A DNA stretch of 64,000 nt from Desmodesmus armatus (Eukaryota > Chlorophyta > Chlorophyceae > Sphaeropleales > Scenedesmaceae), in the NCBI GenBank assembly GCA_007449985.2, contig VIIQ02000111.1, positions 1 through 64,000 on the forward strand, read 5' to 3'. The notes under the pieces were generated by a model that was given only the letters and a program-made list of their open reading frames with translations, was not told where the DNA came from and searched no databases. Shown here piece by piece: positions 47,776-59,115 of this stretch (the first letter of the stretch is position 1; the number at the start of each line of letters is the position of its first letter). The position numbers and the translations under genes are program-made.

Positions 47776-48608
47776 CCGGCAGCACTGTGTATCAGATTGT
47801 GATGATAGTGGAAACAGTGCTTCCGTGGGTCCATGCGGACAGGGAACAGGCAGCAGGCATCACAAACAGAAGTGTGGTGGACTGCTGCAAACCAGGAGGT
47901 ACTGCACCGCACATAACAGCTGGGACAAACTTGATCTAATAGCGCACTAGACAGGGGAATCACATGGATCGCGACGACAAGTTGAGCTTTCAAAATTGGG
48001 GTGCCGATCATGGTGGTTTAGTTGATTTATCATTTCAGTGGCCCCCATCGGAACGTGTCGCTCGTTTGGGTGTTCAAAGGTCTTGAAAGTTACGTTGTTC
48101 GTCTAGTCTGGGTACAAGCTGCAGTTGCGAGAGTCTGCACTAGGGTGAGTGCAAACTGATCCAACCAAACTCTATTCATATGTACACATTGACACAGTCA
48201 GCAAAACTGCAGTATAGAATTGGCAGCTTCTGTGCCAATTCAGTATCGCCACATCAGCCACAGTATACTATGTTGCACAGCAAGCACCATCCCAGCAGCC
48301 AGGCTGTTGCAATATTGCAACTGCAGTTGCAACTGCCTGCCACTGGCGATACAGGCCTGCTCCAGGGCATTGTGCACAACACAATAGCAATCCACCCACA
48401 AGAGTATTTGGGCCAACGTCATGATCAAACGTGACACGCAATGCAAGTTGAGAACTGCAGCCAGGTCTCAAGCAGGAGTTTTAGATGGCTTGTTTGCAGA
48501 GAGTGCACATGATCATACAATCCCAACGAGAGGGTGCTTCTTGCGTCAGGATCGTTTGCACAAATCTGACTCACGCCCACTCCAACCAGCCTGATCACGC
48601 CAACAGAG
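47776..48608. promoter_or_regulatory. Divergent intergenic region between MPS1 and the PCMTD-BTB gene
   Basis: About 830 bases with no supported exon separate two divergent start codons. It should contain both promoters. GTTGCAATATTGCAAC near 48304 is a short perfect palindrome that could be a binding site. Confidence 0.4.
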
Positions 48609-51600
48609 ATGGCTGACTTGGATCAGCAGCCCCACGATGATCGGGAGGAGGACGAGGAGCCTCGTGGAGTCCGGAGAAGGCGCGCAGGAGAGGGGGTTGG
48701 GGTCGACGCACTCCTGAGGCTGTTGGCTGGAAACCGCGTGCTCGTCAGGGAGAGAGAAGCTGCGGGGTCCAATGACGAGCTTGTGGCAGGCCTCAAGCGC
48801 AGTGGAATGCTCGCAAGGTGCGCACTTTGACAAACGCCCGGAACAGGTGGTCCAAGCCCAATTACTGGTCGTCAGGCAGGAGTCACGCACTCGGCACAGC
48901 TTGAAAGCATTTCTGAATCTATTTTCCATGTCCCAGCGTGGCACAAAGCCGTCAGGTGCTGGCAGCAGCTCAACATACGTGTGATCAGCTGCAGTAGGGT
49001 GACAGAAATTCGTACCTGCTGTTGCTGCTGCAGTGATGGGGTCACCCGCACGATGCTGACAGTACCACGGGGCTCCTTTGTGCCGCCTGACTACCAGGCT
49101 GAGGCGTATGTGGACTCCCCCATTCGGGTAGGCACAGTCGACCCCCTACCCTTGCACCCAATGGTGCCCGCTGAAAGCTTGCCGTCTGAGCACGCAACAG
49201 CTGCTGAAGCTCACAAACATCTCCACATCCATACAGGCTCAATGAGTGGGTGCAGGCGGTGAATTCAGCCTGAAGGTTCGGGCAGTAGTTTGCTGCAGCA
49301 CCCTCATCGGCAGGTCCATCATCAATGGGCAGGGAGCCCCAGGCCGTGCATTGTGCCACACGTGCTGTGCCTGCTTGTCTGATTGCCCCTGCAGGTTGAG
49401 GAGCATGACTTCAACATCTCAGCACCCCACATGTAGGTAGTGACTGCACTGCAGTGCAGCCCAGCCCAGCCCAGCATGCATTGTGCAGCGCTTGCGCCCT
49501 CAGTATACTGCAAGAAGTCTGCGTGCAGCGCATTGTGCAGCAACACCACCACCATCGTGGTGGTGGCCCTTGGCTCAACTGTCGCTGCTGTGATATTTCA
49601 ATGCATGCAGGCATGCACAGATGCTGGAGGCTCTGGACATCCAGCCAGGTGACAGGTGAGGGGCCAGTGGCTGTGCTGGGTGGGTAATGACTGCTGAGCA
49701 ACAGCCTGCTAACCCCTGATCCTCGTGACCAAAGACACAAGGCGTCCCATACCCCAGCAGAGCGGCTGTGTGTGCGATGTGAGGACGATTGCTTGCTGGG
49801 AGGCATAGCTGCAGCGTGAGGTCCCAACTGCTGATCTTGTTGCTGTCGTGCTGCTGCTGCTTGTAGGGTGCTGGATGTTGGCTGTGGCTGCGGCTTCATT
49901 GCAGCCTGTGCATCCATGCTGGCCGGCAGGCAGGGCAGTGTGGTGGGGGTGGACATCAAGCCTGCAGCAATGAGGCTCAGCAGCGACAACATTGACAGGC
50001 TGAGGGGCAGCAGCAACAGGTGGGCATGCTGGCACCACTGCTGCTACCAGGCACTGTGGTGCGTTCCTGCCTCAACACAGTCAGCAGACAATTGCAGTGT
50101 TACAATGCACCTGTACATAGTCATGTACACAGTCGTGTGCTGCAGTGGCAGTCAGCAGGCTTGAGGGGTCATCATCGCCTTGGAAGTCGGTCGATTAACG
50201 TGCGTGTATGTTGTTGGTGGTGTTGCTGCTGCTGCAGCTATGCATCCTCGGCGTGCCCTGTCACCCTCCTGCAGCACAACATCTTCATCCCATCAGCCAA
50301 GCTCAAGGGCAAGTTCAACAAGGTGTGCAGCATCACAGCAAGGGTTTCTGCTGCTGCAGATGCTGCAGCATCAGCTGGGCAGTGACACACGTGAATGGCA
50401 TGAGGTGGTGCAGCCCGTCTTGCAGCCGCATGTCTTGCACAGCAATGCACAGCAACAGTACGCTTGCAGGATGTGTATGCACTACCTGGTCCAAGCTTGC
50501 AGGATTTGTATACGCCACCTGCTCCAAGCTAAGAATGGTGCTGTATCAGGGGCAGGTTGACAAACACTCGTTTGACAAACACATACCTCAAGCAAGGTTT
50601 CTTTGTGCTCAGGTGTGTGTTGGTGCCACCTGCCCTGAGGACCGCCTCCATCTGCTGCTGCCCCTGCTTGAGGCTGCTGGTGGCAAGCTGCTGGCCCCTG
50701 TGGACAATGACCTGCGCCTCTACACACGCGGACCTGATGGCAAGCTCAGGCAGAGGGTGGTCTCCAGCGTACGCTTCAGTGACCTGGAGGTGAGCCCTGC
50801 AAACACACCCACTTTCCTCACGCAGTATGCGTGGGGTATGTACGAGTAACCAGTATAAATGAGCTTTGATGTGTGAGTTCATGCATGCTTTGTGATGGAG
50901 CGCGCATGGATTCTGTTACAAGGTTGTGCACCTGCAGGGGTTCACACTGCCTCCAGCCTATGTGGATGTGTATGCTGTGTGCCGCGCAGGTTCCGTCTGA
51001 CGCGTCCATCATCATGTCAGTACTGAATGAGCAGCGGGCCGCATCAATGGAGGTCACTGTGTCACCACCATCACTGGCAGATGACCTGGCTGGAGGGGCA
51101 CAGCGCGGTGAGCCGGCGTTCTGGCCCTCGTCACTGACTCTTGCTAGCCTTGCGCTGGTCGAAGTCGATCACAGCACCTGTCCAAGCCCATCTGTTGCCT
51201 CAGTCATGCTGAAGTTGTCAACCCATCAGCCGCCTGCTGCACTTCAGCCAATGCTCAGCTCACATCACACACGCGACCGTCCCTGCGGGCTGGAGGTTGC
51301 ATTCTGGATGTAACAGGGCCCTCCTCTGACAGGCTCTACCTAGCACAGTGCAGCACACGTCAACATCTACCCCCCCCCCCCCGTATCCTGCTTCCTGCAG
51401 GTTGCAGCAGTGGTTTTGTCAACATGTGGTCAAGCTGCTTCCACCCCGGCAGTGTGACTGAGTCTGCCCACAGCCTGGGCAGCACTGCCTCTCTGCCAGC
51501 ACCAGACACCCCCATGCAGTCAGCACGCTCCCTCCTGTCAGCACACAGCAGCAAGTCCCTGCAGCAGATGCCACCTGAAGCCCCTGCCAGTGATGACAGC

Positions 51601-53079
51601 GGCTCAGGGTCTGGGTCTGAGTCGGGGTGTGGTGATGACATGGCTGGCCTGGATGCAGTGATGTCAGACTCGCCTAGGGCTGCCAGCAGCAAGGTGCTGT
51701 ATGGGCCCGAGCATGGGGAGCCTGACTGCCGGCTGGTGGGGCAGGGCTGGAAGCTGTGGGCACACAAGAGCGTGCTGAAGAGTGAGTGGCCAATAGCTTT
51801 GGCTCCCTGCTGCAACAATGGACGAGTTTTGTGTTCAGCTTTGTGCTCTTGCTGTCTGAATTGCATGCATTGTGCAGCGGCCTGGCTGTCAGCCTGGAAC
51901 GTTGTTGAAGCTGATGTTGCACCCAGGCAGAATGCAGTGCGTGCAAGAATGCCGATGTTTGGGCTGCTGAAGGCTTTTGTTGTTGTTGCTGCAGGTCGTG
52001 CTGCTCACTTCAGGGCCCGCATCAGCTCTGGCATGAGGGATGCACACGACTGTGAGCACAAGGTGAGGGGAGGGGCAGCACTGCCACTGGTAGAGAGCAA
52101 GGGAACATTGCACCATGCCAATGTGTCATGAGGTTGCAGGACAGAACACTTGTGTTGCCAACCAGCCAACTGCGACGCCTGTGGCCCCCTGTGCACTGCT
52201 GTGTTGTGCTGTCAGGTCCCTGAGGGTTTCAGCCAGTCGTGCATGGAGGCGCTGCTGTCATATGTCTACCAGGACGCACTGCCTGAGGGCCTGGAGCCAC
52301 CAGCTGTGGTGGAGCTGCTGCACGCTGCATCATACTACGGCACACCAAGGTGAGAAAGGGGCCAGCAGTAGGAGCCACACACAAGGGCTGAGCCATCGCA
52401 TTACTGTGCTGTATGCATGCGCAACATGTTGTGTGCGCATTGGTTTGTGCACGCAAAAGTTATCCGTGCAACCCAATCGACATGATCACAGTGACTCAAG
52501 CTGACATGTGGTTGTGTTGTGTGCAGGCTGATTGAGCTGTGTGAGGCCCGTCTGATGTCAGAGCTGCTGCGTCTGTCTCCCTCTGCTGCTGCTGCTGAGG
52601 CGCCCCACCTGCTGTGTCTGGCTGATGAGCTGGGCCTGGTGCAGCTCAGGCGGGCAGCGGTGGCATTCATCACCCAGCACTACAAGGAGGTACAGGTGCG
52701 ATACTTACTGCAGCAGACGAGGGTAGCAGCTTTGTGACACCGGTGGCACGCTGAGTCTGCTGCCATGATTGCCTTGCATGGCTTGGCCAACAGCCTGTGA
52801 TGCTGGTGCTGACTGTGCTGGGTCATGCGCATGGTTGTTGACATTAAGCCTGCAGCTGCAATTACGTGCATGCATCCGAAGTGCATGTGGGTACAGACTT
52901 TGTGCATGTTCACATGTGTTGTGCAGGCTGGTGAGGCGTGGCAGAGTCTGGACCGCGCCCAGGTTGAGTTGGTGGCCAACCAGCTGGCTGCTGAGCTGTC
53001 ATGCCTCAACACACTGCTGGCAGAGATGGAGCCACCTGCAGGCATGGCTGCAGCACCCAAGCGCAGGGGGTGGTGGTGA
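48609..53079 (+). CDS. PCMTD-like methyltransferase fused to BTB/BACK
   Basis: Thirteen exons join in phase to 607 residues: 48609-48817, 49034-49127, 49395-49432, 49611-49655, 49867-50019, 50238-50322, 50613-50789, 50990-51107, 51401-51781, 51995-52062, 52216-52349, 52527-52695 and 52927-53079. Residues about 45-300 are a protein-L-isoaspartate methyltransferase-like domain: SNDELVAGLKRSGML, HDFNISAPHMHAQMLEAL (substrate loop), SAM motif I RVLDVGCGCGFIAACASML, GVDIKPAAM, then CVGATCPEDRLHLLLPLLEA and DNDLRLYTRGPDGKLRQRVV. The C-terminal half of this domain resembles animal PCMTD1/2 more than classical PIMT. A Ser-rich acidic linker (about 310-400) leads to a BTB fold (KLWAHKSVLK, HFRARISSGMRD, ALLSYVYQDALPEG, VELLHAASYY) and a BACK-like tail (LCLADELGLVQLRRAAVAFI). 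Splicing at 52689 instead of 52695 also keeps frame. Proposed role, by inference: a Cullin-3 adaptor recognising damaged or isoaspartyl proteins. TGTAA at 53822-53826. Confidence 0.85.
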
Positions 53080-54690
53080 GGGGCGCCTTGATGGGTGCTG
53101 CCATATGTTGCTGCTGATGTGATGCTATGACTTCGCTGGGGATTGAGTGGAGGAGTCATGTGGAGGATTGGTTATGTGCTGGCGGCAGCCCAGTGATGGG
53201 GGTTGGCCTGGTACAGCTTTTTTTGAAAATGCAGTTCGATTGTGGAGATACTGACCAATGGAGGAGTGAGTGACACGCTCATGTATGCTCATCAAGCAGA
53301 CAGTTTTGGCACGGAGTTGGCGTCCCAAGCAGACACAGTCTGGCGCTGCGGCCTCACCGGTATGTCTTGTCTCTTAGTCGACTTTGTTGCTGCTTATGCA
53401 TGGTGGCTCAAGGGCCCCCCTGACCCATGCTTGTACTACTATCGGCTTGTTTCTGTCATCCTGCTTTTTCAGCTACTGGCTTTTTCAAGGACAGGGCTGT
53501 AGTGAGTGCAAGTGTATCAGGCCAGTTGTCATGAGTGGCAGTGTGCTGCTCAAATGTACCACCGTTGGCAGTTTGTTGGGTTGGCACAGAAGAGGCCAGC
53601 CGTGTATATCAGACAGGCTCGTGGACACCAACAGGTCGCTAGCTGCAACAGTGCCCTGATGTATATGTGCCACTGCAGCATTGCCATGCAAGCTGCAGGT
53701 GTTGGGGGGATGGTTCTGACCGGTCGTGCTGTCAGCTGCGCATGGGCAGAATGTGTGCAGCTGCAGTTGTTTGGGGTGCTTGCTTTGTGTGAAAAAGGTA
53801 ACAGTGGTGGAGCCTCTGCTTTGTAAGATGCACCGGGTCTTAGGCTTGGCTGTCATTTTGATATGCCTACCCTGTATACTAGGCCTGCTGTGGTTTTGGA
53901 TTGGGGTTTGCCGTGTGTGCCAGTTGAAAAGGCCAATCACCTTCGTCTTGTGCCTCTGTATTTGTGTGCCCCAGGTGACCCGTGCACGACAGTGCTGAAG
54001 CATTTACGGGCTGTGGTTTCTTTGTTTGCTGCTTCTGTTCAGTGCAAGCTGCTGCTGCACTGTGTACAACACCTGTTGAAGTTGTCCCCATACAGCCGTC
54101 TTCATGTCTTGTGGCCTTGGTCAGCTTTGCTCCTGGGCTGTTGCTGAAGCAGGTATTCAGAATGCACAAGTGCTGTCTGGCTCTGTGCCCAGTGCAGCCT
54201 AGGTATCTGTACACTGTCAACATGTGGGTCTTTGCCGCATCCTCCCAGCGGCGTCCTGTTCAAGTTTCAGACCTGCTGAACTTTGACCATGGTGCCTCTT
54301 AGTTGAACTCAGCACCCGTCTTTGCTGGGCACCTGCATGGGCTGTGTACCATGATTGATGTTGGTGTGGCCTACTTGACACGTTCAAACTCTCAGCGTCA
54401 TGCTCACCTGGGCTGACATGGAGAAGAGATCAGGACCTTCCGTCAGTCATCATGTTGCCTTGCCAACTGAGCTGACTCAACTGTTACACATTACCGGAAC
54501 CTGTCCCCAGTGTGTTAGTGATATGACGCTGAGGAGGACCACTGTGTCAATAGCTGATGCCGACATGTCTCATGCATGCAACCCACAAGGTTAACCTTGT
54601 GAACGTTCAAATGTTTGGTGTGACCTGTGTATGAACCAAGAGCCTTCAACTCAGTACGCTACTCTGCGACAGCTGTGTGGCTCAGCCGAC
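53080..54690. terminator. Convergent 3' region, PCMTD-BTB and Ulp1-like genes
   Basis: No exon is supported in this 1.6 kb. TGTAA at 53822-53826 is a candidate poly(A) signal for the plus gene, and TTACA at 54484-54488 serves the minus-strand protease gene about 205 bases after its stop. The sequence is less CAG-rich than the neighbouring genes. Confidence 0.45.
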
Positions 54691-56376
54691 TCAGCAAGTA
54701 ACAGAGCGCCAGAATGCCAGTGCCCCACCCCGCAGCAGGGCACAGTCAATGACATCACTGCTCTCATTTCTGCACTGCTTGTAGTTGAACACATAGGCCA
54801 CCAGGCTCCACAGCGCCCAGGGGCCGCAGGTTGCCCCTGTCTGCCTGATCTTGCCGGTGCTATTGCTCAGCCTGTAGGCATGCTGCCCAAAGAGATCTGC
54901 GTTGGGGTACAAGCCCTCCAGAACCGCCTTCACACTCTGGTCCGGCCACCTGCCACCCAAGCTGTCAAAGGCATGCACTACCTGGTGATCTGGATTGATG
55001 ATGAGGCTGCTGAAGTGCTGGCCAGTGCCATTTGCTGATGTGTGCACCACCAAGATGCATTGGGGCTGCTGTGGTGGGGCGGTGAGGTCAAGGTTTGGGA
55101 TGTCCACTGAGCCATCCCAGCTGTTGAGGTAGCAGGTCACCAACTGTGTGGGCATGGCAAGGCAGGGCAGGATGACGAGGCAACAGTGGCAACACTGTTC
55201 AACAGTTCAAGTTGATCATGGACGACTCAGACATCATGGCAGGGGTATTGACATACCCCAAGCCTGCAAGCCTGTGCCAGCACTGCCTGAAACAGACTGG
55301 ATACAGCTCGTGTGTCAGCAGTGCATACTTCTCTGCTGCCATAGCCAGATGTCAGCACTCAGTGGCTTGTGCAAATTTTGCTACATAAAATTGGGGATGG
55401 CCTATACTGCTGCAGCCTTTGGCAGTGCGGAGCACTTGACGCGCAGTCACCCCCAGGACAACTTATCACTCTTTCAAAGGCAAGTGCTCACTTTCGATGC
55501 CACTTCACAGTGTGGATGCAACAGCATGCCTATGTACTGTACTACAGTACTTGTGGCACTGGCTGTGCATCGCCCTAGCATACGTTGTAACCAGCTCACC
55601 TCATAGCTCTCCTCTGCATATGTCAGTGGTGAGGCTTGCCCACTACAGATGGCAGCCAGGATGGCAATGATCGTGTCATCAGCCACCCAATGACCAGCCT
55701 GGAAGCCAAAGGAGCTGACCCGCTGAGACAGTACGCCATGGGCCAGCAGTGCTCGCCCCAGCTCTGCAGGAGTCGCAGCCTCAATTGGCACTGCCTGCTG
55801 TTGCTCTGTAGGGGCTGAGGTCACAACAGGTGATGCCTGCTGCTGCTGTGTAGGTGGCTGATGCCGTGCTTTCTTGGCAGCCCGGCTGCTGCGACTGTCG
55901 GACTTTTTCCTTGTCTGACCAGCATGCAACTGGTTGGTTGGTGGGGTAGACTGCCTGCTGTCACTGGACTGCTCTGACTGGGCTGCAGCTGGCAAACTCG
56001 GCTGTGCAGTGATACGGTGGGGGCTGCTGGGGGATGACATTGGCTTGGCTGCATTGTGCTCTGCTGCGCAGCACAGCCCAAGCAGTGGTTGCATGCTACC
56101 TGCTGCAATGGCTGCTTCCTGCATTGGATGTGGGGCAGCATCAAATCTGTTGTGCTCTGGCTGACCTGCAGCTGGTGGTGTCTGCTGCGTGCTGTTGTCA
56201 TGGGCGCTAGCGCTGGCCTGTGCCTGCTGTGCTACAGCTGGTAGCTCGACAACCACAACTGCACAGCTCGCTTCAAGCAGTGGCTTCGCCGCCCCTGGTG
56301 CTGCACTGGACGTGTTGTCTGGACCCATTTCTGTCGGTGTCCTCTCTGGGTATCGCGCTGCAGCAGGGCTATTCAT
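54691..56376 (-). CDS. Ulp1/C48-like cysteine protease
   Basis: Two exons, 56376-55600 and 55143-54691, join in phase 0 to about 409 residues. The first exon is Ala/Gln/Ser-rich with a basic patch (TRKKSDSRSSRAAKKARHQP) that could be a nuclear signal, then the start of a C48 fold (FQAGHWVADDTIIAILAAIC). The second exon has the catalytic residues in C48 order: His in GQHFSSLIINPD, Asp in VVHAFDSLGG, the oxyanion Gln in KIRQTGATCG, and Cys in TCGPWALWSLVAYVFNY. C48 enzymes remove SUMO or related modifiers; similar domains also occur in transposon proteins, so the substrate class is open. No transposase domain or terminal repeats were seen beside it. The start could lie further upstream at 56604, but 56376 (MNSPAAARY) begins the protein-like part. 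Confidence 0.75.
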
Positions 56377-56887
56377 GACGGGTAGTCGAAAGAGCCTCCA
56401 ACCCCGCGCCCGCAACCGACACAGAGCAGCGAGTATTTCCCTCACAAAACTACAGACAACACGGGCACAAAACACGCAAGCTACAAACACTGCACAGGAT
56501 CTATCACCAGAGCGCTCATCAAGACTCATTGAGGCTCGTCTAAACGACCCGCCCAGTTCGCCTTTATGCCGCGACCGCCGTACTGTTCGCGACAGAGTAC
56601 GCATGGGTTTGATACGGGTTGCTTTGCATCGTAAAGTATAGTACAGTGTATCTGCTGTTCAACGTCGGACGGCGCACGGACGAGGTTGTCACCAGAGAGA
56701 GCACGGACAAGGTTCAGTTGAATCGTACGAGGTCGTCACTAGAGAGAGCACGGACAAGGTTCAGTTGAAGGTTGCCGCGAAATGTGTCCCACGTGTGCGG
56801 AGAGTGTCTAAGAGTTGCAGCCAGTTGCCAGCGTGGACTCAGGACAGTGGCTATTGATCGCACTCGTCTTTTATCTAATCACCAAAC
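56377..56887. promoter_or_regulatory. Divergent region with a 47-bp tandem duplication
   Basis: The strip between the Ulp1-like gene (minus) and the UBL-E2 gene (plus). CGAGGTTGTCACCAGAGAGA and its continuation (56681-56722) are repeated at 56728-56769 with two substitutions, a 47-base period. It lies 120-210 bases upstream of the UBL-E2 start and may fall in its 5' UTR or promoter. Confidence 0.7.
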
Positions 56888-57895
56888 ATGACGACTGCAA
56901 GGGTGACTGTGATGACCCTCAAGGGTGGTGGTGTCGGTGCACCCCTGTCCCTGGACGCCAGTCGCAGCGACGTCGCTTGCCTGAAGCAGAAGATCGCCTC
57001 CAGGCTGAATGGCAGCTCCGCTGCCGACATGAAGCTGGTGTTCCGTGCAAAGCCCCTGTTCAACGAGAGCATGCTGCTGAAGGATGTCGGCATTCAGGGC
57101 GACTGCATCGTGCATGTGGTGTACCGCGTGCATGGTGGGGCCCCAGGAGGCATCCTGGTGAGCTGCTGTGGCAGGCAGTGGTGATCCTGGTGAGCTGCTG
57201 TGGCAGGCAGTGGTGTGTGCACATCTTTGTTAGATGAGTGTGTGTCCCACACTGCAACAAACTTGCCTACAGCTGCAACGCAGGCACTGACTCAGTTCGT
57301 CAACAGCATTCACAACCATGCTCCCCTGCCCAGCACCATTGGACACCTCGCACATGCGCTCTCCACTTTGCGCATTTGAATGGAGTCACATGCTGCCATC
57401 CTGAGCAACCAGTGGTGCCGCTGCTGCCTGCTGTACTGCTCGTGCATGTGGCAGGAGGTGGCAAGGCAGGTCAGGGCTGTGCAGAAAGCCGGCCTGCATG
57501 GTGTCCAGCTGGTGGAGTTTGATGCGGAGGACCCTATGGTGGTCAACATTGCCCTCCTGGGAGCATCAGACACCCCTTTCCAGGGCCGCCAGCTGTTCAT
57601 GACCCTGAAGTTCCCCACCACTTACCCTGTCGACCCCCCTGCCATAACCTTCCAGCACCCCCTGTACCACCCCAACATCTATGAGCGCACCAACAGGCTG
57701 TGCTGGTCGGATGATGACAACACCGGCTCCACATACAACCTGGAGGGCATCATTGGCATGGTCAACACATTGATGGCAAAACCCAACCCGGCAAGTCCAG
57801 CCAACCGTCAGGCAGCGCAGCTCTACATGCGCGACCCGTCCGCCTGGCGCGATACAGCACATGCCATGGCAGAGGATTTGGTGTTCAGGCTGTGA
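56888..57895 (+). CDS. Ubiquitin-like domain fused to an E2-like (UBCc) domain
   Basis: Two exons, 56888-57157 and 57455-57895, join in phase 0 to 236 residues. Exon 1 is a beta-grasp, ubiquitin-like domain (TTARVTVMTLKGGGVGAPLS; CLKQKIASRLN; MKLVFRAKPLFNESMLLKDV; GDCIVHVVYRVHGG), ending in a tail whose RVHGG resembles the LRGG of ubiquitin. Exon 2 is an E2 fold: EVARQVRAVQKAGL, FMTLKFPTTYPVDPPAITFQ, HPLYHPNIYERTNRLCWSDD and NLEGIIGMVNTLMAKPNPAS. The Cys in NRLCW sits where the E2 catalytic Cys is expected, after HPN. E2s accept ubiquitin-like proteins from an E1 and pass them to E3/substrate. Whether RVHGG is cleaved is unknown. The exon-1 donor lies in a 32-base tandem duplication. An extra exon near 57280-57370 is possible but lacks a donor. 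Confidence 0.8.
57152..57215 (+). repeat. 32-bp tandem duplication of a splice donor
   Basis: ATCCTGGTGAGCTGCTGTGG and its continuation (57152-57183) are exactly repeated at 57184-57215, duplicating the exon 1 donor of the UBL-E2 gene. Using the second donor would add 32 bases and shift frame, so only the first gives the fusion protein. Confidence 0.9.
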
Positions 57896-58760
57896 GGCAG
57901 TCCATGGTGTGGTGGGTGCTGCGCCAGGGCCCACATGCCTGTTCCGTCATGGTGGTCATACGGTGCCACGCTCACAGTGTGAGGGTTGCTGGTGAGAGTC
58001 GACATGATGTTGATCTGAACGCATTGGCATTATGACCGTATGGTCAGGCCTGCAGCACTCAATGCTGAGGCCTCAGCCTGCTACAGGGCTTGCGTGCATT
58101 GCTGGTGCGTGGCGGTGCTTGCTTGCGTTGGCCGTTGTTGTAGTTCTCCACCGGCGTTGTATTACAGGTTACTTCAGCCACTCATTGGAGTTGCAGGCAC
58201 AGGTTGGTAAAGACATTGCTGCACAGCGCTGGCTGCTAGCTGGTTGTGGCAGTAACCAGTCACTGCACGCAGATCATTGAATGTACCCAAAGCAAGCTTA
58301 GAGCATTGCCTTACTGATGCTTGCAAGCTTTTTGTGTTTATAACAATTGTGTTCGTAACATCAGACACCGAACATAAGTTGCAACTATTTGCTGTCAGCG
58401 TTGCCTGTCTACTTGCAACTGAGGCTGGGCCATAGTATACTGGCAATGTCAGGGCATGTGTGTACAATAGTGGCATATCTGGGTTATGGCCTGCTGGTCA
58501 ACAGTTGCTGTGCTGTGTCTGTAAGTGTCTGTCGTGTATGTGCTTAGGAACAAGTTGTGGTGTTGTACATGGCCCTGTTTGATTGGCTTTGCTGGGTTGT
58601 GGGTGGGATGGAGTTGTGTTTGACCTGTATGCCAAGTCAATTGACTGTCGTGCGCTGGGCCAATTTGTGCCCGGGCTCCCTCCTTCATCAGCAGGCAGAG
58701 CCACTGGAGGCTTGAGAGTGGCGGCACGCAAGCAGTCAGCAGGCAAAGGGCGCTTTCGCA
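57896..58760. other. Spacer downstream of UBL-E2
   Basis: No coding exon seen. It presumably contains the 3' UTR of the UBL-E2 gene; the first TGTAA noticed (58895) is about 1 kb away, so another signal is likely used. Confidence 0.4.
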
Positions 58761-58764
58761 CGCA

Positions 58765-59115
58765 TGTCAGGCAGCCTGCTGCACTGTAGTGCATATGCCA
58801 CTGCATCTGCTGCTCTGATACAGACTTGCGTATCGCCTGAGCTGCCTCTCTGTGGTACACATTAGGCAGGTCAAGCTTTCTGGTGACTTGAAGTTGTAAC
58901 TGATAGTGCTGCTTCAGCCTTCCTAGAACATGTGCCCAGGACACATTTCACGAGTCTGCCCAAGTCCAAGAAAAGTTTTTTCCAGCCTGTACTGTACCCT
59001 TTGATGTGGCACATGTTGTTGTTGTTGTGTGGTTGCAGCCAACAGCCACTCACTGTCAATCCTACAGTTTTCTAGGAGCAACGTCACATTGCTGCATGAT
59101 CCTATCCTCTCATCA
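58765..59115. repeat. Diverged dispersed repeat, copy 1
   Basis: Shares an ordered series of blocks with 61530-61880: CATGTCAGGCAGCCTGC, CATATGCCACTGCAT, a GATACAGACT block, an AGGCATACC/AGGCAGGTC region, then TCCTACAGTTTTCTAGGAGC and a CACATTGCTGCATGATCCTA block. Minus-strand frames in both copies contain a similar peptide (MQYCDMLLPNCRIGIGQADM in copy 2; NVTLLLENCRIDSEW in copy 1), so it may be a decayed coding element. Its right end abuts the E2 pseudogene fragment. Confidence 0.6.

Noticed and set aside
57257..57372. Possible extra exon between the UBL and E2 exons
   Set aside because: It has a good acceptor and an open frame (ALTQFVNSIHNHAPLPSTIG), but no donor in frame before its stop, and the flanking exons already join in phase without it.
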